From NCBI RefSeq assembly GCF_002374315.1, contig NZ_NWUX01000003.1:233545-297544 (forward strand): 64,000 nt of DNA, in the 5' to 3' direction. This DNA comes from Vreelandella nigrificans. Lineage in GTDB: Bacteria; Pseudomonadota; Gammaproteobacteria; Pseudomonadales; Halomonadaceae. The position numbers and the translations under genes were made by a program. Below are positions 21,164-35,703 of this stretch, piece after piece. Each line of letters opens with the position of its first letter. Position 1 is the first letter of the stretch. The notes below the pieces were generated by a model that saw nothing but the letters and a program-made list of their open reading frames with translations, did no database searches and was not told the origin of the DNA.

Positions 21164-21304
21164 GATAAGCCCTCAATTAAGGATCCTTCAGGTAAACCCG
21201 GGACCAGTTGCGCTAATAGCGCCGCCCGACCTTACTCTTATCAGACCGTCATATTCGTATTAAGGTAACAACGCCAGCGTCTTAAGACGCTGCAACAAGA
21301 CGCC

Positions 21305-21679
21305 TTAGGACTTCGGACGCTTGGTACCGTACTTAGAACGACCCTGCTTACGGTTCTGAACGCCAGAGGTGTCAAGGGCGCCACGAACGGTGTGATAACG
21401 CACACCTGGCAAATCCTTTACACGACCGCCGCGAATCAGAACAACAGAGTGCTCTTGCAGGTTGTGACCTTCACCACCGATGTAAGAAGACACTTCGAAA
21501 CCGTTGGTAAGGCGCACACGGCAAACCTTACGCAGGGCCGAGTTCGGCTTCTTAGGGGTGGTGGTGTAAACGCGCGTACATACGCCGCGCTTTTGCGGGC
21601 ACGCCTGAAGCGCAGGCACGTCACTCTTAGTGACGGGGCGCTTGCGCGGCTTGCGCACTAGCTGATTAATCGTTGCCAT
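21305..21679 (-). CDS. rpsL: 30S ribosomal protein S12
   Basis: A 124-residue S12 ([14 protein letters not shown]). The streptomycin-determining segments [12 protein letters not shown] (K43 region) and [12 protein letters not shown] (K88 region) look wild type. The start at 21679 is set by the conserved N-terminus; a longer in-frame form has no support. First gene of the str operon. Confidence 0.97.
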   Translation of the reverse strand: MATINQLVRKPRKRPVTKSDVPALQACPQKRGVCTRVYTTTPKKPNSALRKVCRVRLTNGFEVSSYIGGEGHNLQEHSVVLIRGGRVKDLPGVRYHTVRGALDTSGVQNRKQGRSKYGTKRPKS

Positions 21680-21785
21680 GGTGTTTAGCTGACTCCAATG
21701 GTTGCCTTGTCTTCCAACAAGTAGCCTTTTCAACAAATACGGGCAGCGGATGCGGGCGCACCCACCCCACTGTTAAAGGCTGCGC

Positions 21786-21815
21786 ATTCTAAAGGCTGAC
21801 CCTAGGTGACGTCAA
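21786..21815 (-). promoter_or_regulatory. Promoter of the str operon (rpsL)
   Basis: On the minus strand TTGACG (21810-21815), an 18-bp spacer and TAGAAT (21786-21791), about 105 nt upstream of the rpsL ATG. The -35 box touches the foot of the hairpin behind rpoC. Confidence 0.75.
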
Positions 21816-21844
21816 GTCTTGCTGGCGGTTTAACCAGCAAGACT
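21815..21844 (-). terminator. Hairpin downstream of rpoC
   Basis: Perfect 11-bp stem AGTCTTGCTGG / CCAGCAAGACT (21815-21825, 21834-21844) with an 8-nt loop, 48 nt after the rpoC stop. No T-run follows, so it may stabilise the 3' end or act as a weak terminator rather than a classical one. Confidence 0.5.
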
Positions 21845-21891
21845 GTGCCATAAGGGCCAGCCACTCGTTGTTGCTCGCTGCCTACCGCTGG

Positions 21892-26106
<4,215 letters not shown>

Positions 26107-26116
26107 GGGACGGCTC

Positions 26117-29100
26117 CTAGCTCTCTAACTCGATATCGATGCCCAGCGAGCGGATTTCTTTAACCAGTACGTTAAAGGATTCCGGCATGCCTGCCTGCAT
26201 GGTGTGGTCGCCATCCACGATGTTTTTATACATCTTGGTGCGGCCTTCGACGTCGTCCGATTTGACGGTGAGCATCTCTTGCAGCGTATAGGCTGCGCCG
26301 TAGGCTTCTAGCGCCCACACTTCCATCTCACCAAAGCGCTGACCACCGAACTGTGCCTTACCACCCAAGGGCTGCTGGGTAACCAGCGAGTAAGAGCCGG
26401 TAGAACGGGCGTGCATCTTGTCGTCTACCAAGTGGTTAAGCTTCAGCATGTACATGTAGCCAACGGTGACCGGACGGTCAAACGCATCGCCGGTACGACC
26501 ATCGTACAGCGCCATTTGGCCAGACTCGGGAATGTCCGCCAGCTTCAGCAGGTGCTTGATTTCGTGCTCTTTCGCACCATCGAACACCGGCGTTGCCATC
26601 GGCACACCGCCCTTGAGGTTTTTCGCCAGCGCGATAATTTCCTCATCGCTAAGCGAGTCGAGATCCTCTGAACGGCTACCAGGCGTGTTGTAAACCTGAC
26701 CCAGGAAGTCACGAATCTCTGCAACTTGCTGGCCACGGGCATCGCGCAACATAGCCTCGATTTTCATGCCTAAGCCACGCGCAGCCATACCCAAGTGGGT
26801 TTCCAGGATCTGCCCCACGTTCATCCGCGACGGTACACCCAACGGGTTTAGTACCACGTCGACCGGCTCGCCCTTCTCATCGAACGGCATATCTTCGATC
26901 GGCATGATCGCCGAGATAACACCTTTGTTACCATGACGACCGGCCATTTTGTCGCCCGGCTGAATGCGGCGCTTAACAGCCATGTAGACCTTGACGATTT
27001 TTAGCACGCCCGGTGCGAGATCGTCGCCCTGGGTCAGCTTGCGCTTCTTATCTTCAAAGCGCTCGTCCATTTCTTTACGACGGTTTTCGAGCTGCTCGTC
27101 GGCTTGAGCCAGCAGTTCGTTATAGGACTCATCCTGCATGCGCAGCTTGAACCACTGCTGACGCGGCAACTCATCGAGATATGCCTCGTCGAGCACGTCG
27201 CCTTTCTTGAGGTTCGGTCCGCCGTTAACTCCCTGGCCATCCAGAGTGCGCTTGAGGCGCTCAAAGGTAGCGTCTTCAGCGATACGGTAAGTCTCTTGAA
27301 GATCCTTACGTACCTCATCTAACTGCATCTGCTCAATAGCAAGGGCGCGAGAGTCTTTTTCAACGCCATCACGGGTAAACACCTGAACGTCGATAACCGT
27401 GCCTTTCATGCCGGTAGGGGCACGCAGCGAGGTGTCTTTAACGTCAGACGCTTTCTCACCAAAGATCGCACGCAGCAGCTTCTCTTCTGGTGTCAGCTGG
27501 GTTTCACCTTTCGGCGTTACCTTACCGACCAGAATATCGCCGGGGCCAACTTCAGCACCAATGTAAACAACGCCTGCCTCGTCCAGCTTGGAGAGAGCCG
27601 ACTCGCCCACGTTGGGAATATCAGCAGTGATCTCTTCCGGCCCTAACTTGGTGTCACGAGACACACAGGTTAGCTCCTGGATATGGATAGTCGTGAAACG
27701 GTCTTCTTGAACGACCCGCTCAGAAAGCAGGATGGAGTCCTCGAAGTTGTAGCCGTTCCAGGGCATGAACGCGATGCGCATGTTCTGCCCAAGTGCCAAG
27801 TCACCCATATCCACCGACGGGCCATCGGCAAGAATATCGCCACGGGCCACGCTGTCACCAGGACGTACGATAGGACGCTGGTTCATACAGGTGTTCTGGT
27901 TTGAACGGGTGTACTTGGTCAGGTTGTAGATATCAACGCCAGCTTCACCGCCGATGATCTCATCTTCGTGTACCCGTACCACTACACGACGCGCGTCAAC
28001 GGAGTCGATCACACCACCACGACGTGCCACGGCACAAACACCGGAGTCACGAGCAACGAAGCGCTCCATGCCAGTACCCACTAGCGGCTTGTCAGCGCGC
28101 AAGGTTGGTACTGCCTGACGCTGCATGTTCGCACCCATCAAGGCGCGGTTAGCATCATCGTGCTCCAGGAACGGAATCAGTGCGGCCGCAACCGAAACAA
28201 CTTGGCGCGGTGAAACGTCCATTAGCGTGACTTGCTCAGGACGCATAAACGTGGTTTCACCACGATGGCGCACCTGAACCAAGTCGTCACTCAACCGGTT
28301 GGACTCATCCACTGCAGCAGATGCCTGGGCAATAACGAAATCACCCTCTTCGATCGCCGACAGGTGAACGATGTCGTCCGTCACTTGACAGGAATTGACC
28401 TTACGGTACGGCGTTTCGAGGAAGCCGTAGCTGTTGGTGTGACTGTACGTCGCCAACGAGTTGATCAGACCGATGTTCGGGCCTTCCGGCGTTTCGATCG
28501 GACACAAGCGACCGTAGTGCGTGGCGTGTACGTCACGTACTTCGAAGCCTGCACGCTCACGGGTCAAACCACCGGGACCGAGTGCAGACACACGACGCTT
28601 GTGGGTAACCTCAGAAAGCGGGTTGTTCTGATCCATAAACTGAGAAAGCTGGCTGGAACCGAAGAACTCTTTCACCGCTGCCGCTACCGGCTTGGCGTTG
28701 ATCAAGTCTTGGGGCATCAGGCCTTCGCTTTCCGCCATGGAAAGGCGCTCTTTCACCGCACGCTCAACACGTACCAGGCCAACACGGAACTGGTTTTCAG
28801 CCATTTCGCCAACGCAGCGAATACGACGGTTGCCCAGGTGATCGATATCGTCAACGTCACCAAAGCCGTTACGGATATTGATCAGTTCGCGCAGTACATC
28901 AAGGATGTCTTTACGATCCAGTACGCCAGAACCTGTATCAGTATCGCGACGCAGACGGCGATTGAACTTCATGCGGCCAACGCCCGACAGGTCGTAGCGA
29001 TCTTCGCTGAAGAACAAGTTGTTAAACAGCGTCTCGGCAGCTTCCTTAGTAGGCGGCTCACCGGGGCGCATCATGCGGTAAATTTCTACCAATGCCTCAA

Positions 29101-30193
29101 GAGCTGATGCTGTGGCATCCAGCTTCAAGGTGTCGGAAATAAACGAACCGCAATCCAGATCGTTGGTGTATAGCGTTTCAATATGGGTGATACCACCCTG
29201 CGCCATACGCTCCAACACTTCCGGAGTAATTTCAGTGTTACAGGGGCAGATCAGCTCACCAGTTTTGGTGTCGATCTGATCTTTGGCTAGCGTTTTGCCA
29301 AATAGATATTCCATCGGCACTTCCAGACGCTCAAGACCAGCTTTTTCAAGCTGGCGAATGTGCTTCTGAGTAATCCGACGTCCCTCTTCAACGATAACTT
29401 CGCCTTCGCCATCTTTGATGTCGAAGGTGGCAGTTTCTCCGCGCAGTCGTGAGGGTACTAGCTCTACAAAGAAACCGGTTTTCTCAATATGGAAAACACT
29501 GCTCTCAAAGAACTCACTAAGAATTTCTTCGGTGTTCATCCCCAGGGCACGCATAAGCACCGAGGCCGGCAGCTTGCGGCGACGGTCGATACGTACGAAG
29601 ACGTTGTCCTTGGGGTCAAACTCGAAGTCCAACCAGGAGCCACGGTAAGGAATCACGCGAGCTGAATAGAGCAGCTTACCCGAGGAGTGGCTCTTACCTT
29701 TATCGTGATCGAAGAACACACCGGGTGAACGGTGGAGCTGGGAAACGATAACCCGCTCAGTACCGTTGATCACAAAGGTACCGTTTTCGGTCATCAGGGG
29801 GATTTCCCCCATGTAGACTTCCTGCTCTTTAATATCCTTGATTGCCTTGTTCGAGGAGTCGCGATCATAGATGATCAAGCGAACCTTGACACGCAGCGGG
29901 GCGGAATAGGTCACGCCACGCAGCTGACACTCCTTCACATCGAACGCTGGCGTGCCGAAGCGGTAGCTGACGTACTCAAGCGCCGCATTGCCGGAGAAGC
30001 TCTCGATCGGGAACACGGACTTGAACGCCGCGTGCAGGCCGATTTCGTGACGCTCGTCAGGCGAACGATCCTGCTGGAGAAAGTCGTAGTAGGAATCAAG
30101 CTGGATGGCCAGCAAGTAAGGCACATCCATCACTTGGGGCAGTTTGCCGAAATCCTTGCGGATGCGTTTTTTCTCAGTATATGAGTAAGCCAT
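26117..30193 (-). CDS. rpoB: DNA-directed RNA polymerase subunit beta
   Basis: A 1358-residue RpoB. The rifampicin pocket ([30 protein letters not shown]) has the usual sensitive residues S, D, H, R and S. The conserved C-terminal [19 protein letters not shown] is present. An attenuator-like terminator and a repeat-rich 378-nt region precede it, separating it from rplL. Confidence 0.99.
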   Translation of the reverse strand: MAYSYTEKKRIRKDFGKLPQVMDVPYLLAIQLDSYYDFLQQDRSPDERHEIGLHAAFKSVFPIESFSGNAALEYVSYRFGTPAFDVKECQLRGVTYSAPLRVKVRLIIYDRDSSNKAIKDIKEQEVYMGEIPLMTENGTFVINGTERVIVSQLHRSPGVFFDHDKGKSHSSGKLLYSARVIPYRGSWLDFEFDPKDNVFVRIDRRRKLPASVLMRALGMNTEEILSEFFESSVFHIEKTGFFVELVPSRLRGETATFDIKDGEGEVIVEEGRRITQKHIRQLEKAGLERLEVPMEYLFGKTLAKDQIDTKTGELICPCNTEITPEVLERMAQGGITHIETLYTNDLDCGSFISDTLKLDATASALEALVEIYRMMRPGEPPTKEAAETLFNNLFFSEDRYDLSGVGRMKFNRRLRRDTDTGSGVLDRKDILDVLRELINIRNGFGDVDDIDHLGNRRIRCVGEMAENQFRVGLVRVERAVKERLSMAESEGLMPQDLINAKPVAAAVKEFFGSSQLSQFMDQNNPLSEVTHKRRVSALGPGGLTRERAGFEVRDVHATHYGRLCPIETPEGPNIGLINSLATYSHTNSYGFLETPYRKVNSCQVTDDIVHLSAIEEGDFVIAQASAAVDESNRLSDDLVQVRHRGETTFMRPEQVTLMDVSPRQVVSVAAALIPFLEHDDANRALMGANMQRQAVPTLRADKPLVGTGMERFVARDSGVCAVARRGGVIDSVDARRVVVRVHEDEIIGGEAGVDIYNLTKYTRSNQNTCMNQRPIVRPGDSVARGDILADGPSVDMGDLALGQNMRIAFMPWNGYNFEDSILLSERVVQEDRFTTIHIQELTCVSRDTKLGPEEITADIPNVGESALSKLDEAGVVYIGAEVGPGDILVGKVTPKGETQLTPEEKLLRAIFGEKASDVKDTSLRAPTGMKGTVIDVQVFTRDGVEKDSRALAIEQMQLDEVRKDLQETYRIAEDATFERLKRTLDGQGVNGGPNLKKGDVLDEAYLDELPRQQWFKLRMQDESYNELLAQADEQLENRRKEMDERFEDKKRKLTQGDDLAPGVLKIVKVYMAVKRRIQPGDKMAGRHGNKGVISAIMPIEDMPFDEKGEPVDVVLNPLGVPSRMNVGQILETHLGMAARGLGMKIEAMLRDARGQQVAEIRDFLGQVYNTPGSRSEDLDSLSDEEIIALAKNLKGGVPMATPVFDGAKEHEIKHLLKLADIPESGQMALYDGRTGDAFDRPVTVGYMYMLKLNHLVDDKMHARSTGSYSLVTQQPLGGKAQFGGQRFGEMEVWALEAYGAAYTLQEMLTVKSDDVEGRTKMYKNIVDGDHTMQAGMPESFNVLVKEIRSLGIDIELES

Positions 30194-30332
30194 CTGTATT
30201 CCCCAGCTTGTTCACCATGGGTGACCGATGCGTGGTCATCTGCCCCGCGGGCGTTTCAGACGCAGACAGCAAGCTCCTAAATCGGTAGCTCGCCGTCAAA
30301 AATCTTGATAGATAACAGTGTTACAGTAGTGC

Positions 30333-30417
30333 TGTTCACGCTTCGCTTTCGCTCACGCTTACCATCACTCGCGCTTCACAACTTACGCGTTACAACAACG
30401 TACGCTTCACAACAACG
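30333..30417 (-). repeat. Degenerate 15-17 nt tandem repeats upstream of rpoB
   Basis: On the minus strand about five units related to GTTGTTGTGAAGCGTAC follow one another (the second is GTTGTTGTAACGCGTAA, the third GTTGTGAAGCGCGAG, then two more diverged copies ending in AAGCGTGA). The core GAAGCGT/AACGCGT is shared. No ORF support. Confidence 0.65.
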
Positions 30418-30495
30418 GTCTTACTGTATTATTTACTGCTCGTTTTGCAGCTTTTCTGCTGACTCAACACTGCACCTTGCAGCACGATACAACAG

Positions 30496-30531
30496 AAAAA
30501 GGCCGACAGCGGGATGTTCCCGCCGCCAGCC
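30496..30531 (-). terminator. Attenuator/terminator between rplL and rpoB
   Basis: A 14-bp stem (30501-30514 with 30518-30531, 3-nt loop) followed on the minus strand by TTTTT. Three positions pair only as G-U in the minus-strand RNA, so the structure is preferred on the minus strand. It lies 40 nt after the rplL stop and would lower rpoBC expression relative to rplJL. Confidence 0.85.
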
Positions 30532-30571
30532 GTGGAAGCTTACGCAGCGCGTAAAGCCGTCAGCACAAGAA

Positions 30572-30940
30572 TTACTTGAGCTCGACGCTTGCGCCCGCTT
30601 CTTCCAGCTTGGTTTTAGCTGCTTCAGCGTCTTCTTTAGACATTGCTTCTTTGATGGTTGCTGGCGCGCCATCAACAGCACCTTTGGCTTCTTTCAGACC
30701 AAGGCCGGTGATTTCGCGAACCGCTTTGATGACGTTAACTTTCTTGTCACCAGCAGAGGTCAGTACCAGATCAAATTCAGTTTGCTCTTCAGCAGCTTCG
30801 CCACCAGCAGCCGGGCCAGCCATTACGGCTGCAGCTGCAGATACGCCGAACTTCTCTTCCATCGCTTCGATCAGCTCGACAACTTCCATTACGGACATGT
30901 CGGCTACAGCATTGATGATATCGTCTTTGGTCAGTGCCAT
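30572..30940 (-). CDS. rplL: 50S ribosomal protein L7/L12
   Basis: A 122-residue stalk protein ([17 protein letters not shown]): N-terminal dimerisation helices, an Ala/Gly-rich hinge (about 37-52) and the C-terminal factor-binding domain ([25 protein letters not shown]). The start at 30940 has AGGAA upstream; an earlier in-frame ATG would add unconserved sequence. Confidence 0.98.
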   Translation of the reverse strand: MALTKDDIINAVADMSVMEVVELIEAMEEKFGVSAAAAVMAGPAAGGEAAEEQTEFDLVLTSAGDKKVNVIKAVREITGLGLKEAKGAVDGAPATIKEAMSKEDAEAAKTKLEEAGASVELK

Positions 30941-31068
30941 TGTTTCATTCCTAACTTTGCGGGAGTCTCGGTCTACCGAGCACTCAGGGTTCATTGCTTG
31001 ATTCGGGCAGCGCTCTACTTATGCTCTGTAAAGCGCACACAGCTCACGCCGCCTGCAAGAAAAACTGC

Positions 31069-31569
31069 TTATGCAGCTTCTTGTTTCTGGTCGCGTAGGG
31101 CGGCCAGAGTACGAACCAGCTTGCCAGCGGAGGCTTCTTTCATTACCGACATCAACTTGGCAATTGCCTCGTCGTAGGTCGGCAGGGTTGCCAGACGATC
31201 GATGTCAGCAGCCGGGATCAACTCACCTTCGTAGGCCAACGCCTTCACTTCGAAGTTCTGATCTTGCTTCGCGAACTCTTTGAACAGACGAGCAGCAGCG
31301 CCCGGGTGTTCAGTAGAGAAAGCCAGCAGAGTAGGACCAACAAAGCTCTCATTCAGGCACTCCCACTGAGTACCTTCAAGGGCGCGGCGTGCCAGTGTGT
31401 TGCGGACAACACGCAACTGGACGCCATTCTCACGCGCTTGCTTACGCAGATCGGTCATTTTGCCGACCGTTACGCCGCGAGAATCGGCAACTACGACGGA
31501 GAGTGCGCCTTTGGCCGCTTCACTGACCTCGGCAACAATCGCTTTCTTGCCTTCAAGTGCTAGTGGCAC
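31069..31569 (-). CDS. rplJ: 50S ribosomal protein L10
   Basis: A 166-residue L10 that anchors the L7/L12 stalk ([50 protein letters not shown]). The start is placed at the GTG at 31569, which has AAGGAG 8 nt upstream and gives the family length; a GTG three codons earlier overlaps the Shine-Dalgarno. In E. coli the L10-L12 complex represses its own leader. Confidence 0.95.
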   Translation of the reverse strand: MPLALEGKKAIVAEVSEAAKGALSVVVADSRGVTVGKMTDLRKQARENGVQLRVVRNTLARRALEGTQWECLNESFVGPTLLAFSTEHPGAAARLFKEFAKQDQNFEVKALAYEGELIPAADIDRLATLPTYDEAIAKLMSVMKEASAGKLVRTLAALRDQKQEAA

Positions 31570-31587
31570 AGTGATCACTCCTTCGTG

Positions 31588-31836
31588 CCGGAACCCATAA
31601 ACAGGCTCCGGTGGTTACCATCTCTTCCAGGCATTTCAACATCAACCCTGGAAGCCTTAGGGGATGGTGCTCACCAGAAAGCGGTTTGCTAAAAAGCGTT
31701 AACCAACTGGCGGCCACACCATCTGCGCAGGCGCTTATCTAGGCAATTAAGCCGCGCCCGAACACTGCGCGGCACCTGCGGTCTTTGACGGCGCCCCAGC
31801 AGGCAGATACAGACTTCAACCAGCATGGGGGACCGC
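31588..31836 (-). promoter_or_regulatory. Candidate L10 leader between rplA and rplJ
   Basis: The 340-nt rplA-rplJ gap is rich in stems on the minus strand: an outer GCGGTC/GACCGC stem with internal paired segments (31778-31836), GCCGCG/CGCGGC (31751-31773), a perfect 8-bp CTTCCAGG/CCTGGAAG (31624-31654) and an 8-bp stem just before the rplJ Shine-Dalgarno (31588-31611). This is where the autoregulatory L10 leader lies in other bacteria. I could not verify the kink-turn by eye. Confidence 0.55.
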
Positions 31837-31847
31837 AAAGTTCTTGC

Positions 31848-31897
31848 TCGGTTCTTACTGAAACCGGTTCTTACTAAAAACAGTTCTTACTAAACTA
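31848..31897 (-). repeat. 16-nt tandem repeats just after the rplA stop
   Basis: Three copies of a unit with core AGTAAGAACYG spaced 16 nt apart, plus a partial fourth (AAGAAC), starting about 15 nt after the rplA stop on the minus strand. No spacers; not a CRISPR. Confidence 0.8.
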
Positions 31898-31909
31898 TCA
31901 ACGACTCGC

Positions 31910-32602
31910 TTATACCAGCGCAGAGTGGTCGAGAGTTAAGCCCGGGCCCATGGTAGTGGACAGGGTGATTTTCTTAAAGTAAATACCTTTAGAGGAGCTC
32001 GGCTTGAGCCTCTTAAGGTCAGCAACCAACGCTTCCAGGTTGCCCTGAACAGCAGTTGCTTCAAAATTAGCTTTACCCAGCGTAGTGTGGATAATGCCGT
32101 TTTTATCGGTACGGAAACGCACCTGACCCGCTTTGGCATTCTTAACCGCAGTCGCCACGTCAGGCGTTACGGTGCCAACTTTCGGGTTAGGCATCAAGCC
32201 ACGTGGACCAAGAATCTGGCCAAGTTGACCCACAACACGCATCGCATCAGGAGAGGCGATAACAACGTCGAAGTCCATCACGCCCTTCTTGACCTGCTCA
32301 GCCAGCTCTTCCATACCTACGATGTCAGCGCCCGCTTCTTTAGCAGCATCGGCGTTAGCGCCCTGGGTGAAAACAGCTACACGTACGTCTTTGCCGGTAC
32401 CGTTAGGCATAACGGTCGCGCCACGTACTACCTGATCAGATTTACGCGGGTCAACACCAAGGTTGATCGCAACGTCCAAAGACTCATTGAACTTAACAGT
32501 AGACAGCTCAGACAGCAGCGCCACAGCTTCTTCCAGAGAGTAAGCTTTGTTAGCGTCTACTTTCTCGCGAATAACCTTCGCACGCTTAGACAGTTTAGCC
32601 AT
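31910..32602 (-). CDS. rplA: 50S ribosomal protein L1
   Basis: A 230-residue L1 of the mobile stalk with the [23 protein letters not shown] signature (here [20 protein letters not shown]). In E. coli L1 represses rplKA translation. It starts 2 nt after the rplK stop, implying coupling. Confidence 0.98.
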   Translation of the reverse strand: MAKLSKRAKVIREKVDANKAYSLEEAVALLSELSTVKFNESLDVAINLGVDPRKSDQVVRGATVMPNGTGKDVRVAVFTQGANADAAKEAGADIVGMEELAEQVKKGVMDFDVVIASPDAMRVVGQLGQILGPRGLMPNPKVGTVTPDVATAVKNAKAGQVRFRTDKNGIIHTTLGKANFEATAVQGNLEALVADLKRLKPSSSKGIYFKKITLSTTMGPGLTLDHSALV

Positions 32603-32604
32603 GA

Positions 32605-33036
32605 TCAGAGACCCTCCACGTTTAGGCCCATGCTACGAGCACTACCAGCGATGGTGCGCACCGCGGCATCGAGATCAGAAGCCGTCATATCCGGCTCTTT
32701 GGTCTTGGCGATCTCTTCTAACTGCTCACGAGTCACGGTACCAACCTTCTTCTTGTTCGGCTCACCAGAACCGGACTTGATACCAGCCGCTTTTTTCAGC
32801 AGCACAGCAGCAGGCGGAGTCTTGGTAACGAACGTGAAGCTACGGTCGGAGTAGACAGTGATCACGACAGGCGTCGGCAAGCCAGGCTCAATCTCTTGAG
32901 TGGCAGCGTTGAACGCCTTACAGAATTCCATGATATTCACGCCGTGCTGACCCAACGCAGGACCTACGGGCGGACTAGGATTGGCTTTACCTGCAGCAAC
33001 CTGCAGCTTGATGTAAGCCTGTACTTTCTTGGCCAT
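32605..33036 (-). CDS. rplK: 50S ribosomal protein L11
   Basis: A 143-residue L11 ([32 protein letters not shown]), part of the GTPase-associated centre and needed for RelA activation. The start at 33036 has GGAG 8 nt upstream; a longer in-frame form is not conserved. Confidence 0.98.
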   Translation of the reverse strand: MAKKVQAYIKLQVAAGKANPSPPVGPALGQHGVNIMEFCKAFNAATQEIEPGLPTPVVITVYSDRSFTFVTKTPPAAVLLKKAAGIKSGSGEPNKKKVGTVTREQLEEIAKTKEPDMTASDLDAAVRTIAGSARSMGLNVEGL

Positions 33037-33159
33037 AACAGTAACTCCAATTGGGTGATAGCGCCTCTCGGCTCCCCGGTACGCGCAAAGCAGCACTCGG
33101 CTGCTTTGCATGAATCCAGGGTGGTACGCTACGCGCACCACCCTGCTACATTATCTGTA
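33037..33159 (-). promoter_or_regulatory. nusG-rplK spacer with two strong hairpins (candidate L1-binding leader)
   Basis: Two perfect stems lie in tandem on the minus strand: CAGGGTGGT/ACCACCCTG (33117-33145) and the 10-bp GCAAAGCAGC/GCTGCTTTGC (33085-33109). Neither is followed by a T-run, so they are not ordinary terminators. In E. coli this leader contains the L1 binding site and an L11-operon promoter. Assignment to L1 control is an inference from position. Confidence 0.45.
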
Positions 33160-33693
33160 TTACTCTTTTTCCACCTGGGAGAATTCAAGCTCCACCGGCG
33201 TTGCACGCCCAAAAATCAACACGCTGACTTGCAGGCGGCTCTTGTCGTAATTCACCTCTTCAACAACGCCGTTGAAGTCGGCAAATGGACCATCAACAAC
33301 GCGGACAGACTGACCCGGCTCAAACATGGTTTTGGGCCGCGGCTTATCAGTACCGTCTTTCACACGACGCAGAATCGCTTCAGCTTCGCGGGTAGTAATA
33401 GGCGCTGGCTTTTCCTTGGTACCACCAATGAAGCCCATCACGCGGGGCGTTTCATTTACCAGGTGCCAAGTCTCGTCAGCCATTTCCATTTCGACCAACA
33501 CGTAGCCAGGGTAAAACTTGCGCTCACTCTTACGGCGCTTACCGTCGCGCATTTCAACCACTTCTTCCGTCGGCACAAGGATTTCGCCAAAGCGATCTTC
33601 CATGCCGTACATTTTCACACGTTCGATCAGCGAGCGCATGACATGCTTTTCGAAACCGGAATAGGCGTGGACGACGTACCAACGTTTGGACAT
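33160..33693 (-). CDS. nusG: Transcription termination/antitermination factor NusG
   Basis: A 177-residue NusG: NGN domain at the N-terminus ([16 protein letters not shown]) and a C-terminal KOW domain (about 125-175, [21 protein letters not shown]). It binds RNA polymerase and Rho or S10. AGGAG lies 6 nt before the ATG. Cotranscribed with secE. Confidence 0.98.
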   Translation of the reverse strand: MSKRWYVVHAYSGFEKHVMRSLIERVKMYGMEDRFGEILVPTEEVVEMRDGKRRKSERKFYPGYVLVEMEMADETWHLVNETPRVMGFIGGTKEKPAPITTREAEAILRRVKDGTDKPRPKTMFEPGQSVRVVDGPFADFNGVVEEVNYDKSRLQVSVLIFGRATPVELEFSQVEKE

Positions 33694-33701
33694 GAAAGCT
33701 C

Positions 33702-34085
33702 CTAACCAATGACGCCGGACATTGCCCAGCTAAGAAGAGTATCGATCAACCACAGCATCAACCCAACCACCAACACCGCGACCAGTACAATAGCAGTGGT
33801 CTGCACGGTTTCGGGACGGGTCGGCCACACAACGCGCTGAATCTCTTTCTTAGCGCTCACGGCAAGCTCCACTAAATCGCGCCCTTTTGCCGTGGTGAGA
33901 GCAACTAAACCAGCAGTCGCACACAACACCACCACACCTAGCACGCGGTAGAGAAGACCAACATCAGCGAAATAGGTGTTTCCAACGACCGCAACGGCAA
34001 GCAGCACCACAACCACTGCCCACTTGAGCCCGTCATGACGAGACTGTTGCACCTCTGCGCCATGTTTTACAGAATTAGGCTTCAT
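33702..34085 (-). CDS. secE: Protein translocase subunit SecE
   Basis: A 127-residue SecE of the three-TM gammaproteobacterial type: two N-terminal TM helices (about 20-40 and 44-64), the amphipathic [15 protein letters not shown] motif, and the conserved third TM helix. It stabilises SecY. It starts 71 nt after tRNA-Trp and is probably cotranscribed with it. Confidence 0.97.
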   Translation of the reverse strand: MKPNSVKHGAEVQQSRHDGLKWAVVVVLLAVAVVGNTYFADVGLLYRVLGVVVLCATAGLVALTTAKGRDLVELAVSAKKEIQRVVWPTRPETVQTTAIVLVAVLVVGLMLWLIDTLLSWAMSGVIG

Positions 34086-34156
34086 AAAAACGAGACTCCC
34101 AAGGGTGCAGCGAGCGACAAAGGAATTCTAGAAAGACATACCAACCTGGGGAAGGC

Positions 34157-34232
<76 letters not shown>

Positions 34233-34277
34233 GTATCGTCATGCACGTAAGCAAATGCCTACGCAACAGCGGGCGCC

Positions 34278-34306
34278 ATGATAGCCGAGAACGAACCATC
34301 TGACAA
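34278..34306 (-). promoter_or_regulatory. Promoter for tRNA-Trp-secE-nusG
   Basis: On the minus strand TTGTCA (34301-34306), 17-bp spacer, TATCAT (34278-34283); each hexamer matches consensus at five of six positions. The GC-rich GGCGCCCGC after the -10 box resembles a stringent-control discriminator. It lies about 45 nt upstream of the tRNA. Confidence 0.8.
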
Positions 34307-34350
34307 CCCCTACACTTCATCTATGGCACACACAACCAGAGACAAAGACA

Positions 34351-34379
34351 AAAAAAGCGAGCTTAGCTCGCTTTTTTTG
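34351..34379 (-). terminator. Terminator of the tRNA-Tyr/Gly/Thr cluster
   Basis: GCGAGC/GCTCGC stem with a 3-nt loop flanked by seven A and seven T, so functional in either direction; on the minus strand it follows the tRNA-Thr 3' end by 6 nt. It separates the tRNA cluster from the tRNA-Trp-secE unit, in the place where tufB lies in related genomes. Confidence 0.92.
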
Positions 34380-34384
34380 TAATA

Positions 34385-34460
34385 TGGAGCTCATGGACGG
34401 AATTGAACCGTCGACCTCACCCTTACCAAGGGTGTGCTCTACCCCTGAGCTACATGAGCC
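34385..34460 (-). tRNA. tRNA-Thr (GGT)
   Basis: A 76-nt cloverleaf on the minus strand, with acceptor stem GGCTCAT/ATGAGCT (one G-U), anticodon loop TTGGTAA (anticodon GGT), TTCAATT T-loop and encoded CCA. Third gene of the tRNA-Tyr-Gly-Thr cluster. Confidence 0.96.
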
Positions 34461-34471
34461 AAACACAACAC

Positions 34472-34545
<74 letters not shown>

Positions 34546-34652
34546 CGAACTTGCCTTTAGAATGACAGCCCATTGCACGAGAAACAGTAGCTTGATGCCC
34601 GCTAACCGGCTTTTCATTCCCAAGCGCCGAAAAAATCAACGCTCGATTAAAC

Positions 34653-34736
<84 letters not shown>

Positions 34737-34750
34737 AGCTGTGGCGGCAC

Positions 34751-34778
34751 ATTATGCCAACCTCCAGAACAGTGTCAA
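34751..34778 (-). promoter_or_regulatory. Promoter of the tRNA-Tyr/Gly/Thr cluster
   Basis: On the minus strand TTGACA (34773-34778), 16-bp spacer, CATAAT (34751-34756), followed by GTGCCGCC, a GC-rich discriminator typical of stringently controlled stable-RNA promoters. About 15 nt from the tRNA 5' end. Confidence 0.85.
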
Positions 34779-34863
34779 GCTTATAGACACTTTATTTACG
34801 CTAGCTTGCTGAATATAACGTGATATTTAGCGCTGCTTCCGTTCTGGAACGCGCTGCATTCTG

Positions 34864-35703
34864 TCAAAGCAGCATCGAGAATGCAAGGCCTGCGCGAATT
34901 TTTTCTAATGACACTGGCTTAGGCACCGCCGGTGCGCCGGAAAGCTTACCTGCACGCTCAGCAAAGGTCAGAGGGAAACTCGCTTCTAAGCCACCGTAAA
35001 CCATGTCGGGCCACACAGCATGGGGCACCTGCACTCCGCGGGAAATCACTCGAGCATCCCCCCCGGTAAGCAACACAGGTAGTGCAACACCCTGCTGATC
35101 ACACACCTCGCTGTAAATGCGATTAATCGCACTTACAGCCGCCATATAGATCCCATGATTAACAGCATCAACGGTGCGCCGCCCTGGCTCTAGCAACGCA
35201 TCAGCCTCACTCTCAGGGTCAATTGCCACATTTTGAGTCCCAAGTTTGAGGCTTTCTTTCATCAAACGCAGCCCAGGGACAATGAACCCACCGAGATGAG
35301 CCCCGCCCGGCAACACAAAATCGATAGTAATGGCGCTGCCACAATCTACCGCACAGCACCCACCCGCCAATTGATAGCCCGCAAGCGCACCCAACCAGCG
35401 GTCCACACCAAGACGCCCAGGCTCGTCATAGCCATTAACTACGCCTAACGCCTCAGGCGTCGAGTGAGCCACATAAACATGCCGCACTTGGCGGCGTAGA
35501 AGCGTAACGGTCTCTTCTAACACCGCCGCCCTTGCAACGCTTGAGATTCGAACCGCCTCTACGACATCCAAATCAGGAATATCCGCGCCGGGGCGCCACT
35601 CCTCTCGGGTCCATACTGCCCCTCGCGAGCGTATTTCACTGCTCTCGGCATCTTTAAGCCGCCATTTTGACAGCGTGTTGCCGATATCCAGATCCAGAAT
35701 CAT
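34864..35703 (-). CDS. coaX: Type III pantothenate kinase
   Basis: A 279-residue CoaX, first enzyme of coenzyme A synthesis (ATP-dependent phosphorylation of pantothenate). The ASKHA-fold motifs are present: DIGNT at 6-10 (phosphate 1), GVDRW at 99-103 and DCGSAITID at 120-128. Slightly longer than typical (about 250) because of the C-terminal extension. The ATG overlaps the birA stop by four bases. The birA-coaX pair next to the tRNA cluster is the Pseudomonas arrangement. Confidence 0.95.
   Translation of the reverse strand: MILDLDIGNTLSKWRLKDAESSEIRSRGAVWTREEWRPGADIPDLDVVEAVRISSVARAAVLEETVTLLRRQVRHVYVAHSTPEALGVVNGYDEPGRLGVDRWLGALAGYQLAGGCCAVDCGSAITIDFVLPGGAHLGGFIVPGLRLMKESLKLGTQNVAIDPESEADALLEPGRRTVDAVNHGIYMAAVSAINRIYSEVCDQQGVALPVLLTGGDARVISRGVQVPHAVWPDMVYGGLEASFPLTFAERAGKLSGAPAVPKPVSLEKIRAGLAFSMLL

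Larger units (their letters stand above)
30194..30571 (-). promoter_or_regulatory. rplL-rpoB intergenic region (378 nt)
   Basis: In transcription order it holds a strong attenuator hairpin (30496-30531), a small AGCAGAAAAGCTGC hairpin, a degenerate 15-17 nt tandem array (30333-30417) and about 130 nt without a feature I recognise before rpoB. The layout parallels E. coli, where an attenuator between rplL and rpoB reduces rpoBC transcription. I found no convincing separate rpoB promoter. Confidence 0.55.

Noticed and set aside
28232..29107. Plus-strand open frame inside rpoB
   Set aside because: Antisense to the conserved rifampicin-region codons; no promoter or homology.
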